Assembly (NCBI GenBank): GCA_027559495.1
Contig: JAMXSV010000028.1
Span: forward strand, 806,001 to 870,000
From: Aurifilum marmelostoma
Lineage: Eukaryota > Ascomycota > Sordariomycetes > Diaporthales > Cryphonectriaceae
Length of the DNA: 64,000 nucleotides
Direction: 5' to 3'
Positions 45,845 through 57,450 of this stretch are shown here, in pieces (positions within the stretch are counted from its first letter, which is position 1; the number at the start of each line of letters is the position of its first letter). The notes under the pieces were generated by a model. It was not told the origin of the DNA, made no database searches, and saw only the letters and a program-made list of their open reading frames with translations. The position numbers and the translations under genes were made by a program.

Positions 45845-47180
45845 CTTACTTCAGCTAGCCAGGTCTCCACTATCCTTCACACAAGCAACACAGATCATAC
45901 AGCAGTATGGTGTCAACTGAATCCACTCAAGTGGATCTCATCTGCTTGAATTAAAGTTCTGGTTTAAGGTAAAGGACAGTGTTATTCACCTAGGTGGTCA
46001 GGCCCCAGTCTTTGGACTGCAATTTACTTGTGTGGCCTTCAACAGCTCTTCTAAGGGGCCACACATACTATACTATTAAATCCATGACAGCTGTTGGTAA
46101 ATTGTGCGGTCATCTTCCTCTGAAATTGTTACCATGCACTGGAATAAAAACATATTTGAGCATTGAATTAATAGAACCACATTAATTGTTTAATAATATC
46201 AGAAATCAAGTATATTATCAGCTTATGAATCAAGACCAGCTTGGCATAGGAAGGTAAATCTAGTATTTGGTAGCATATGGCCATCCAGGAATCTATGTAC
46301 AAGTGACTTAAGTTAATACTCTGACTCCTAATACTCTTCCTTGATCATGTGGTTCCCTGCGGAGTGCCAGCTCTGTGCCCATATTCTCTCAATCGGAATG
46401 ACTTTGTCCTCCATGCTAAGGGGTCCATGGATGTTCTGTATTAATGTTATATCAAGCATCCAATCAAGTGAGTACTTAGTAGCTGGGAAGTACTGCAGTC
46501 AGCCTCGGTGCTCGCATTGCATCTCGGGTAGTTGAGTTTAGTGGCATAGGAACTTATCAGTAAATGATGCAGATAGTAGTAGCTAGAATACCTGGGATCG
46601 ATGTGTTTCACATTAACATTTACGGGATCTCTGTCAGCTATGATCTGTGTTTGAATGTGCTTTTCAAAACTTGTGATATAATTTTCTGCAACATAGTAGT
46701 CATCAGCTTCAAGCCATGAGCCAGGGCTGATGAGCACTTGGCAATTGACATGGGCTTTCCCTTCCCTAGGGCTTTGATTAGAGATCAATCACATTGAGGA
46801 AATATCTAAGGTCAAAATGAAGAAAAGTTTTGTCCAGAGCTCTTGATGATATGCTCTTGGTCATATAGATTTTCTGTTGCGAATAGTGCCTAGATACATA
46901 GTACATAGTACTTGCTGCTGGTCACTGAGCAGCGGGGCAGGGGGTGGGTATAACAGGGGTCCAATGCAGGGGACCAAGGCCAAGGGGCTACAGTGCAGCC
47001 TTTGCTGTGACGTCCACTATTTGCCACAAGGATCTCTCGGCTGATCCCGCAAACTTCTCTGAGCCAGCTCAATTCCAACTCATCCAGTTTGTGTGTTTCA
47101 CGAAAGACCAAACCGAGGCTGAGGGTGCAGCAGACACATCATATCGCACTTATTTCGCAGCATAGAGAGAAGAATTCAAG
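45845..47180. other. AT-richer intergenic stretch
   Basis: Between divergent genes (secreted protein minus, SDH6 plus). The part from about 45,950 to 46,900 is visibly AT-richer than the gene blocks, with many TA steps and no frame that looks coding. A RIP-degraded repeat relic is possible, but no transposon remnant can be identified by eye. Confidence 0.45.
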
Positions 47181-47524
47181 ATGGCACGTCTATCAGGGCT
47201 ACAGAAAGAGGTGTTGGTACTATACCGCGGTTGTCTCCGAGAAGCACGCAAAAAGCCAGAGGTAAGCAGATCGACTCCCGTATCGCTGTCAACGCCGCTG
47301 ATGTCCTCACCAGGCAACCCGCAGACACTTTGAGGCTTTTGCTAGGTCAGTCTAGTTCATTTGAAGAGATCTGAAGGGTCTAGGACTGACTAGACTGCAG
47401 GGCTGAGTTTGAGAAGCACATTGCGATCGAGAAGCGAGATTTTGCTGCCATCGAATTTCTTCTGAGGAAGGGGCGGAGGCAACTAGAGGCCTACGCGGCA
47501 CCGGGAATCACGGACGTCAGATGA
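47181..47524 (+). CDS. SDH6: Succinate dehydrogenase assembly factor 1 (LYR protein, Sdh6/SDHAF1)
   Basis: Three small exons: 47181-47261, 47314-47345 (32 bases) and 47401-47524, giving 78 residues. Phases agree (GTAAGC...CCAG and GTCAGT...TGCAG). Sdh6 is a mitochondrial matrix LYR-motif protein that helps insert iron-sulfur clusters into the succinate dehydrogenase Sdh2 subunit and protects it from oxidants. The start MARLSGLQKEVLVLYRGCLR contains the L-Y-R motif at residues 14-16, followed by EARKKPEATRRHFEAFARAEF and a basic end (LLRKGRRQLEAY). Each exon alone is too short for ordinary ORF calling, so this gene is easily missed. Length fits the family. Confidence 0.92.
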
Positions 47525-47762
47525 TGATTTCCACCCCCTGGGCGTACCTGCTTCCGTGAAGCTGGTCACCGTCACTCCTTTCGCATCGAGTATCGGAAGG
47601 GTCGGTGCGGTTCGCAGGGCTCCCACAACAAGCCCAGCTTCCACACCCCCCTTCGACCTCTCTCGGTCCCTATACTCCCTAGTCTCTCCTAATTCCTCAC
47701 AACATTGGTACTTATTCTCACAGAGAAATTTACAAAATTCGGTCCTTTTTGGAGTATGGACG

Positions 47763-50519
47763 ATGCCTGCATTCAACTTATCGTGGAGAGGAAGCCCGCG
47801 AGGTCGTCCCAACATCAGAGTCCCCCCAAATGCCTCTACCGAGCGACTCGCCCCTTATCCTACGTGCCCGTTCACCGGAGCAGCCAAGGAATCCCGACGG
47901 AGACCTTTACGTCCACACATGTCTAAAATTCGTCGAGCTCAACAGGCCCTGGCTGGCAACCGACACCGTGTCAGCAACAGAAATAGCAAGGTCAGGGTGT
48001 CCTTTCAGCGGTCCTCAACGTCGTCAGGCTTGCACCCATCGGCGAGTCGAAGCTCAATCCATGTGCCAAAGAGCCCTTCAAGAACAGGACTATGTATGAG
48101 CTTGATTCCCTCACAAACACCTCGACGGCGAGACGCCGCGCCATTACCTCCAGTACGCCGAGTGGGTCTACAGCTAGGAAACACGTCTGTTCAGCAAGGG
48201 CCCGGCGCCAATCGCACCGCCAAGCTTGTTAGGCCAGGTACTGGGGGAGAAGATACCAGGTACTCCCTTATGCAGGTTCCTGAAGGTTCTGATGATCACC
48301 GTGCGTTGTCCAGCGAATCTGCAACCATGCTTCACGATGGTGCTGACATGATATAACCAGTGCTAAGGCCGGGTCAAAGAGGCGAGTATGCCAACGTGGG
48401 ACCGCTGGATGGCGGCACTATGGAACCTGCCAAGATCCCGCCTCTGAATACCAGAAGGCACGGCAGATATATAGTCCGCGCCCCTCCGTATCGAAGACGC
48501 TTGCATCAACAGCTAGGCCCCTCAGAGCTTTCACAGCCCCAAGCCGCATCATCACAGCCTCAGAGAGATCAGATTGCGCCCGCTGCTCTGGATCCTCTGC
48601 TTGAGAAACCCCTTCGCAGGTCATTGTCACAGCAGGATCGATTGTCTTGCATATCAGTGACACCAAAGCCCAAGTCTCGTGCAAGTGCAGCTTCATCATT
48701 GTCAGGAAACCATCGAAGCCGATCACTGTCTCGGTTCACAAAGGAGTTGGAGAGGTACTCCATGGCATCCAATGCTGGCGGTCAGGCAAGAATACCTCCA
48801 TCCACGCCCACCGTTTCAGAGTCTCCAACGACCTTGGACACCCTCACCGACCTTCTTCCCTACCACAGGCAATTCAAAGCTGCCGGACTGGCCGTCACTT
48901 CTGGCGAGCAAATGCCCAGAATTCAGGAGCTGGGGCCGACTTGCGCCAGCAAGGCGGGAGAAGCAAGAATGCCAGTCATGCAGGTTGATGGAAGTACTGT
49001 GACGCCATCGGAGCAGCAATCAGTCTCCCTGAAACTGGCAGCTCCAGGAGTTATGGACAAAAACGATGGTGGACTCTCGCAATCTAAACCCCAAGCTTCC
49101 AATCCAGGCTCAGGGCCCGTCACCAGGCCTCTCCTTCCTTGGTTCCGCAGAGAGGCACGGCTCCCTGCTTTGAAAACTCATAGCGATCGCAAATTTTCCC
49201 AGGATCACATCCATCCGCCGCTCCCAACACCGGCCGAACCCTTGTTAACACTGGGAGACAATTTGGGACGACTAGACTCGTACTTCGATGCGGGACCGAA
49301 CCTCAGACCGCCACAGAAGCAGCCCGACCTCCAGGATATATCATCGGCGTCTCCTGTGTTCAATGCATCAAGCACTCGCACGGACAAGCCCTTGCCTAAG
49401 GAGCCGCCTACGGAACGCCGGCCCATCCCTACAAGGAGCGGGCGTCGTCACATGGAGAACACGGCTGACTGGCCCACAGCTGGTATTCTGATACACGACC
49501 AGTACCCATCTCGACACGTGAGAGATGAATTGTCGATCTTGTCTAACGGCAAGCGAGCAGCCCAGACCAATGGCTCTGTATCTATTCAGCCTCGGACGAA
49601 GTATCAAGACACTCCACAACAGCCCTGCAGGCGTCCGCCATTTCCGCCTGGAAAGGAAAGAAAGCCTGAAACCCCACCCAAAGATCTGCCGCCGAAGGAC
49701 GACAAATCTCACTCAGGCCGTCACCAGAAGTCAGAGCATTTTTCATATCACAAGCATCAAAAGACCATGGGTCTACGGCGTAGATCGACTCCCAAGCCAC
49801 CTCGCCCTGCGTCTACGAGCAATCAAGAGGAATCCGAGATACTTCTAGAGAAAGCTAGGCAGCTAAGCTCCCAGCGGAATAAAGTTCAGCCTGAACTCGA
49901 CTCCGCACCGCGACTGCAAATCACCATTCCGGAGTCATCTTCATCCTTTGAGAAAGCGTTGGATGCAGTGATCTCGAAACTGAATGCCATGGAGGAAAGG
50001 AAACAATACGAGAGGAAACGGGACCAGGAAGACTCCCAAGTAGCGGCCCTGAGTGCCCCACGCCCAGGTCATGCAATGCTGGAAGCAGCAAGCTCGAAAC
50101 CCTCAGGCACACCACCTCGCTCGCAGCGCCCGACGTCCATCGCAGCGCAGGCAACGGGTACTGCGTCTTCGGATGCTGTGGGAGGCTCCGATAATGACAT
50201 CAACGACAGGGACATCCTTATCGGCTTGAAAATGGCGATTTGTGCTGCGTGCGACGAGGGTCTTGATGCTTGGATCCGTGACAAGACTGGTCTTCGGCTG
50301 CGCCGATTCCTGGCCGACCTTCGAGCTTTTGAGGCTGTCTCGAGGGAAAGGGAACCCTCCGTGCCGCTACCATTATCCCGCCGCATCCGCACGCATGACA
50401 AGGAAAACGAACGGATGAGGTCTATACGGGCGGATGGGAAGCGGGTGTCCAAGAAATGGACGCCTTGCTTCGGGGCTGATGGTCAGGGCTTCCTGCCCGA
50501 ATCAAGCCAGGAGACGTGA
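47763..50519 (+). CDS. Large, mostly disordered fungal protein of unknown function
   Basis: Two exons, 47763-48300 and 48361-50519, giving 898 residues. The 60-base intron (donor GTGCGT, CTGAC branch point, acceptor ACCAG) is a multiple of three and contains the in-frame TAA that otherwise splits the gene into two adjacent open frames. The start ATG at 47763 (MPAFNLSWRGSPRGR) is the first in a frame that is open further upstream. Most of the protein is Pro/Ser/Arg/Gln-rich with no domain. The final 130 residues look conserved: a short helix-prone piece (FEKALDAVISKLNAMEERK) and DRDILIGLKMAICAACDEGL followed by GLRLRRFLADLRAFE. No signal peptide or membrane segment. Function not recognised. 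Confidence 0.75.
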
Positions 50520-53500
50520 AGTTAGATCTAAGCACGGACTTGGCAAGCCGGTCGTCTTCGTAGTTGTTCTCGCTTGTACCGTATGGGTCTCATACATAGT
50601 AGAAATGCATACTACTACCTCCTTACTTATGCCTATGACATGCATGCTGCGTGGCCTGCCGCAAACCCAATAGGCTGCCTCTTGGCAGACACATACATGA
50701 TCAGTAGGGGAAACTTTGACGCGGAGAAACGTAGATTATAGCCAGAATCACTTCTAAATATTGCGTGTCCTAGGCTCTGGTCTCTACGAGACTTCCGCTC
50801 TTGCGTCCCGTCCAAAGCCGTAGAGCCTAGATACGTAGGCGATCCTTCGTATCTATATATTATGATAACAATAAAGCACATTATATTCTACTGTCCCGGG
50901 GAGGATGGTAGCGGGCCGAAATGGATCAAGCCCAGAATAGTAATTACGTCTTATGAGGTCGCTAAATCATCTCAAAGCCAGCTCTGACCTGCCCAATCAA
51001 CAGCTAAGAAACATATTCCTCCGTGATCCTAATGTCCTTCGAAGAGCGCAGCCGAATCCTTCAACATCAACCCGGCCCCCTCCCCAGCCTCAGGCAGCCC
51101 CTTGCACATTGGGGTCTTAATAGAGCAGGGCGCGCTCGCTTATAGCCTCGGTTTCGCGATCCGAGAGCTCAGCTATCTTCTTACTAAGTAATATTAAGTA
51201 ATTACCTCACGTGCACGTGAACTATGCCATAAGTGTATTGCAAAGACTGTCTACCCCTCTTGACGGTCTTCAGTGTTCATCGGTCCAGCGGTGATATAAT
51301 GCGTAAGTCACCCGATTAGGGTACCTATCGTACAGCTCACATAGCCACCTTGATATGCAGTACCGCCTGCCACATCGTCTTCCAAGGTTTTCGTCATTGT
51401 TTTACTTAGGCTTTTGCGGTGGAGACTGTTCCGGCCTCGACCTGTCGCCCTTCACATTTCAACGACCCCAACCAGAGTATTTGGATTCGCCCCAAAACTC
51501 AGCTTCAAAGAAATGTCTTCGCCGGCAGGCAGGCTACCAAGATGGCTTTATGCAAGCACCGACAAATGGCTAAACAAAGTCGTAGTATTCCAGACAGGCA
51601 AGGCGACGTGTACTCTGGCTCTGTATCCGCGTGGGGCTCGAGGAACTCGTCACCAACGGTCTCGCTGGCAGACCCATATGCGGTCGGCTTGAGCCCCGAC
51701 TCCTGGATAAGCCCGGAATCCACAAGACCAAGACTTTTCATCCTTCTGCCAGTCAAGGCACATCGCAGCAGCGGTCATGTGAGCGCGCGGGGCCGGTTCC
51801 TTCACAGTCAATCCCACGACACTTAGGATGAATTCGGGCCGTTGCATTTCATTCTCCGCCACCCCTACGGCGGCCCCCACAACTTGATCTCTCTATCTAG
51901 AAGAGCCAGAAGGCCCGCCTACTGGTTAGGCTTACCAAAATCCTCAGTCACATGCCTATTCTCGCTCCGTCGGCAAACCATCTGCCTTTGTGGGTGGACC
52001 ATGGCGAATATGTAGGACATCTGGCTTCTGAGTTGCACAAGTCACTGACATAAGCGCTGATCTGCGCGCATGGTAGTACAAGCTTCAATAATTAAACGTT
52101 ACACTACAGGATTCATTGCTTGTGGATTCCACATATATTGGCTGCATAGCCATCTGATTGTTGACCGAGGGTAATACCAAGAAGACAACAATGTCAGGGT
52201 GCTGGTGCAAGACACACACAAATCCTCCTGGAGTTTTGCAGCAAGAGATCCATAGCGGAACTCTAATGAGTCGTGCACTGCATAGCACTGCCATCTACAT
52301 TCTACTACGTACAATGTGGGTTTTCTACACTTCCCCTTGGAGGACCCCTGCAGTGAAGTCCCCGATTGTGGGGAACCAGACTGAGAACGTGGGCCAGCGT
52401 CTGCAGCAGGCAACCTTGGAAGCTAAGATGACATACAGAACAGTAATAACAGGGCAGCAAGCGTGTAGGTAAACCGGGTTTCATGGATCGCGCATCCGAA
52501 CGGCGTAGTGTTGGGCAACCGGAGGCTCAGCCCACGTTCCCACTGGGAAGCGCCTAGTACATTGTAGCGCTCTGAATTGTTAATACCATAGTACCGCTGA
52601 CTACATAGTAGATGCTCTGTTGCAATGGAGTTCATGACCATGTACTTGTTGTGTCTTGGCGCACCGAGGCCTGCGGATGAAGAACCTATCGGAAGCAGTC
52701 CCGCGCTCCGTCTCTGGCAATGTTACGGTACCCAACAGACGGCGTGCTGATTGCTTGAGTTGGCGCATGCAACGGTGACACTGAGCCACTTCTTGTATGA
52801 CAGTCTCAAGGCCTGCGGATTGGGGCTGTCGTGATATGACAAGCGCGACTCCTCCACCCCTTCGACAGCAGCTGCTAAGTATAGTAGCTTCTTGGACATG
52901 AAGATGGTTCGCGATCAATACGAACACCCGAGTAGTTCCGGTCTTATGGACACCACCAAAGTGTAAAAATCCACCTAGGCGTGTCCATCACTCGGTTAAA
53001 GTACAGGGACGTCACTGTGTCGAGCGGTGCTCGCTGAAATGCTCGCCACCCCAGCCCCACACAGACGAATGCTGCCCGTCTGGTGTCCCGTGCTTGTGTG
53101 TACGCGAGGAAGCTGCAACGTGTGCGTTCACTATGAAGGAGCAAAACATTACTGTGGAGCCGGGCGCACTGCTTACAGGAAGGAGAGAAGGAAGGGAGTC
53201 CAGCCAGATGGCTGAGGTTGCAGATCCTGGCAACAGCGAAGAAGCCTGGGGCAGTGGACCGCTCGTCCTCGCACGTCGCCGCCACGCGTTGATTCACAGC
53301 ATCAAGTCGTGCAGCTTCGTCCCGGCTTAGGGTTGTCGTGCTTTCTGGCTGCTTCATGCGCTGGCCCTATGAGAAGGCTGAAAAAAATTCCCGAGCTGGA
53401 AAACAGACGTGAGATCTTCCTTCAGGTTCTTAGCCACGACTGCGGCACGAGTCTCTTTCTAGCTCTAGTGACATCGTATGGTTGTCTTCGTTTGGAGGAC

Positions 53501-53857
53501 ACACACATAATCCACTTGCCTCGTTAGCCCACAGCAAGGTTGTTTTGCCTCCTCTCTAGGCAATCTTGATGTCGCGAGCTAGCGTCTGTCCAGCAGCGAT
53601 AACGGTCTCTACCCTTGAGCTTACAGATTGCTGCGTGTCTTAAAAGTTTTTCTTTATAGAGGCGGGATCTCTCTCGTTCAGTAGACATGGAAGTCATATG
53701 GACAACTTCGCTACCCAGCGACAGACATACTTAAGCTGCCTTTCCTCCTTCCCTTGCTCTTCATTTTGGCCGACTTTGTACAAGGAGAATCATCATCATA
53801 GTCCGTTTCTCTGCACGCAAGATCTCTTCTACTCTCGTCTTCCTCAGACTGTCAAAG
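50520..53857. other. Gene-poor interval, 3.3 kb
   Basis: No convincing gene. An inverted repeat (CTAGGCTCT at 50771-50779 and its complement at 50822-50830) and a 14-base palindrome at 51207-51220 are present. A plus-strand frame at 51419-51826 has fairly gene-like composition but no supporting structure. No RNA gene or intact transposon was seen. Confidence 0.45.
51207..51220. promoter_or_regulatory. Perfect palindrome with two overlapping E-boxes
   Basis: TCACGTGCACGTGA is a perfect 14-base palindrome containing two CACGTG cores, the site class bound by fungal bHLH factors. No nearby gene start tells what it would control. Confidence 0.3.
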
Positions 53858-54100
53858 ATGTATCACAAGACTGATGCCCCTTCCCTCCCTCTCTTGGGGA
53901 AGGGATCCGGACATGGGACACTGGTGATCAAGCCAAAGCCCCGCCCGCCCCGGGCACGACCCTCAAGTAAGTATTGCTGATTAGAAGCATTATCAGATAG
54001 GCAGATCAGAAAGACACTGAGCTTGGCTGACCAAGATACAGGAGACGAACATGTCCTTCAGACAAACATCGACGCGGTTGGGATGCTGGACTCTGTCTAG
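53858..54100 (+). CDS. Candidate small spliced gene (55 residues)
   Basis: Exons 53858-53966 and 54042-54100. The 75-base intron has a perfect GTAAGT donor, a GGCTGAC branch-point-like site and acceptor TACAG; phase 1 is kept, and a TAG follows 19 codons later. Upstream is a pyrimidine-rich leader (53735-53855) typical of fungal promoters, and the ATG context is GTCAAAGATG. The product begins MYHKTDAPSLPLLGKGSGHG, then a Pro/Arg/Lys-rich segment (IKPKPRPPRARPS) and an acidic end. No family recognised, no signal peptide. It could be a real small protein or the first exons of something longer. Confidence 0.4.
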
Positions 54101-55088
54101 ACACTGACCACGTCTGCATGATCAATTCAACTCTTATACGTTCCGAGAACTCGTGAAGGGCTGTGCTCAGTACACGGCGTTCAGCAACTTCCCACCATAC
54201 CGGGTCAGGCATCTCTGTACCGTGAGCGAGCATGACCGAGAAAGAAGTACAAGAAGAATGAAGGGATCATGTCAGTCCCTGTCCGATCACAGGTCCACAT
54301 CATTGTATGCATACCTCCGCTGTTTGTTATAACTATCACTCAGGTCTTCTCTTGTCCACGTCTAACTTTCTATTTATATTCAGTTGATTCAAATTTGTTC
54401 GCAAGATCTCGGTCCACGTCAGCTCAATTATCAGGACCTGGTCAGCACTGGTCCGCCGGGTTCATTCACCGCTGCAGGTCACAAATGTTGGAGGGTGAAC
54501 CCGTCACACAATAATAATGAGTGGTGGATTAAATGGAGATCGACGCACGTTCCCGTTATCAACTTCAATTATACGTTATCGCCCAATTCAGCCAGACTCA
54601 GCTTTGTTGTCCCAATTACTCCTTCGTTGCCTCGCACTACACTTGTTTCTTATTTCTCATTTGAGTAAGATAGTACTTCAATTACACCAATCGTTAGGCC
54701 ATACAAGAAATATAAATGTAAGCTGCAGCACAGCTAATCCAATTGCGGAGTATAAAGGTGTGTAGGCCAGAGTTCATGCCTGATCGACAGAGTCGCAACA
54801 GCCTTATTCGGGGTTGTGATACAACACCAACTCATCACTCACAGCTCAGTGGCCTTCATTATCTGCACAAGTTATCCGCATAACATTGCTGCCAGATCAA
54901 GTTGGGCACTAACGCACACATTCCGTTCCCTCAAATCCCGTCTTCTCGCCAAAGGTGTCTTTAGCAGAGCCTCATAGCACACTGAGACACGCGGGCCGGA
55001 ATGTTATATGAAGGCCTCGGGACCCACTTCCATCTAGACGTGCTACTTTTCTTGCTATGTTCAAGCTCTTAACTGTCTTTTGTGCGCA
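54101..55088. other. Intergenic, ~1 kb
   Basis: 5' flank of the DUF6594-type gene. Short frames only; no recognisable content. Confidence 0.45.
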
Positions 55089-56433
55089 ATGTCAACAGCA
55101 GATTCGATCGAGCTCGGTGCACTTGAGAGAGGTGAGAGCCCCCGCAGTTCCGAAAATGGAACTGAGAATCCCCAAGGCCTAGGGCCGCAATGCCAGCCTC
55201 GTGTCTCCACAACCCCGTCCGGCTCGGTGCGGGGCGTTGCTCTTGGTAAGATCCAGGTAATTCATTATTAACTCTCGAGGAACATGGAATAATCAGCCGC
55301 TGACAATTCTCTTGCAACTTTAATCAGAGCAAGATTATGGCCCTTATGGCTTTGCGCGAGTCAAGGACTATGATCCCCGCTTTACCTTCTTCCCTATCTT
55401 TGCGGCCGAGCGGTACCTGCTACTCGAGCTCCGAGCCAATGAGGTAGCCGCGGTGAGCAGGGAGCTTCAGCAACACGAGAAGATCTCTTCGGCGGATCAA
55501 GATGTCGAGCCTAAATTCGCTGTTGTATCTACAGACGAAAATAGTGCAAGGCGGGCGGAGTTGATATCGAGGCTCAGAGAAGCATTGACACAATATGGTA
55601 TGCGCACAACAGAGTCCACGCTGCCATTCGTACCAGCCGTGAAAGAACAGGGCTCATCCCTCAAACCTGTAATTAGATATCGAGATGCTCCGCGCCGGAA
55701 AGATTTGCAGTTGCCTCGAGACACCAAAGGAGTCCAGCCTCGATCAACTGCGGCTGTGGATTGGCGAGCGCTCGCCTAGCCAAATCAACATATACAAAGA
55801 CAAGGAAGCTCATCATTTCTGGTCGCTGGCGCCGCCGATAGGCCCCATCGAGAGCCTTGCCAAAGTCTGCATGCCGATGACGAAGCTGGGCAGCATAATT
55901 CTTGTGAGTGAATCTCGGGCCTTCTGTACCAATTACCTCTGTATGCGGCGCGGATCCTGAATTAGAGACATGTGCATATACAGCGTCCATTTCGAATTAA
56001 AAGCCCCCCACGGATGATCTCTCCTTCATCCGCTACGAGAATGTGTCGTGGGTCGTTGGGGTTCTCTTGCTCCTGGTCATTTGTATATTCCTCGTGGTCC
56101 CCTTGGCACTGCTGTCGTATTATGATTCCAGCCACAGCGTCAGGACGGTGCTGGTACTTGTCATGTGCTTCCTCGTCAGCATCCTCGCTCGTGTGATTGA
56201 GAAGAATGAGGCTCGTCAGGTCGTTCTTGTCTGTGCGTATAGCGCCATCATGAGCAGCTTTCTCTCGCAGTATTCGTAAGTCTGTTGGTTGTTGGATTTT
56301 CTCTCCTTTCTCTCCTTCCTTTGTCTCCTTTCTCTCTTTTCTCTTCTTCCTCGTTTGTAGTCAACGAAAGCTCGTACATTCCAAGGATTACGATGAATCA
56401 ACAGCTACTTGCCATGGAACTATCTCCAAGTAA
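55089..56433 (+). CDS. DUF6594-type fungal membrane protein
   Basis: Five exons: 55089-55245, 55328-55597, 55677-55903, 56004-56275 and 56361-56433, giving 332 residues with consistent phases. The pattern fits my memory of DUF6594 proteins: a soluble N-terminal part with ERYLLLELRANEVAAVSREL and LISRLREALTQYD, a linker, then three C-terminal membrane helices (WVVGVLLLLVICIFLVVPLA; VRTVLVLVMCFLVSILA; ARQVVLVCAYSAIMSSFLS). These proteins are abundant in filamentous ascomycetes and have no known function. The fourth exon start is uncertain: the phase-correct acceptor is AAAAG (ending at 56003), whereas a stronger CAG ends at 55983 but would need one more C in the C6 at 56004-56009. The last exon, beyond a GTAAGT donor at 56276, replaces an immediate stop. 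Confidence 0.75.
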
Positions 56434-57450
56434 TCAACTTGGCATCTGATGGAGCTATTACATCAACCTCAATTTGACGAGAGGCATTAACTCGCAGGCA
56501 TGAAGTGGTTGGAACACAACAGGAGACCAGTACGGTTCCACAGCCGCAATTTCATTTATTCATGGCTTTTGCCCGTTTTTCAGATTGTATCTATGGATTC
56601 GAAAGGTGACTATTAATGTCACCGTCATGAAATAAATGCATTTTCAGAATGTGGAGGACCAATCGGGCTCGTAGGTGACATGTCGCCAGAGACAGCTAGC
56701 TGCAACATGCAGAACCCCGCCTGTCGTCCCAACTCCGATCAGCTTACACATATAAGTCAGGTCAAATGCGCTCATCCCCAACCCCAGCAGGAGTTGGGTG
56801 GTCAGTTAGCTCAACTGTCCATTCTCTCCTACAAGTACCACACAAACAAAAGAAAAAGCACAGTTCCTGCTAAGGCACTTTACAGTTTCCGGACGATTTT
56901 GCCAAGATGTGCCAGGGCACCCGGTTCGAACTTGCTTGTAAAACAAAAAAAAAAAAAAAAAAAGTGGTCAAAATTAAATATCCTGCGACTTCCCGAGTCT
57001 GATTTACTGGCCTGGGCGAAAAATTAAAAAGGGTCGTCGCGTAAGGGACGCGCTGCAAGCTGAAAGGGTATGGCACGAACCATCATAACATGATGGCGTG
57101 TCGCAGGGCGTAGAGGACCAGGTGCAAACTTGACGGGCACTTGGTCTTCTTTTATTGTTTTGTCCCCTCCCCCTCTTTTTTTCCTTTTCCTTTTTATTTA
57201 AATTTTTCTGTTTTTTTACTATAAAAATTAGGTCCCTGGAAATCGTGTTTTCTGGTGAGAGGGGGTTCTTGGGATCCATTTATTTAAGTTTATATCATAC
57301 ATCGTATCAAGGACGAATTCTATATCTCGAATATGAACTCAATTCAATGCATACGCGCCGAGACGCAGTGTAATGAAAACATCAACCTTCAAACTGCCAA
57401 GGATATGCTTTTTTCCCATTTGTTATTCCCAGCCTCTTTCCGTGAGTGTT
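56434..57450. other. Convergent 3' region, 1 kb
   Basis: Shared 3' flank of the DUF6594-type gene (+) and the transporter (-). It contains an A20 run at 56945-56964 and AT-rich tracts around 57170-57235. No gene or tRNA was recognised. Confidence 0.5.

Noticed and set aside
51419..51826. 135-codon plus-strand frame with fairly gene-like composition
   Set aside because: There is no family match, no splice support, and overlapping frames are equally open. It remains possible but unsupported.
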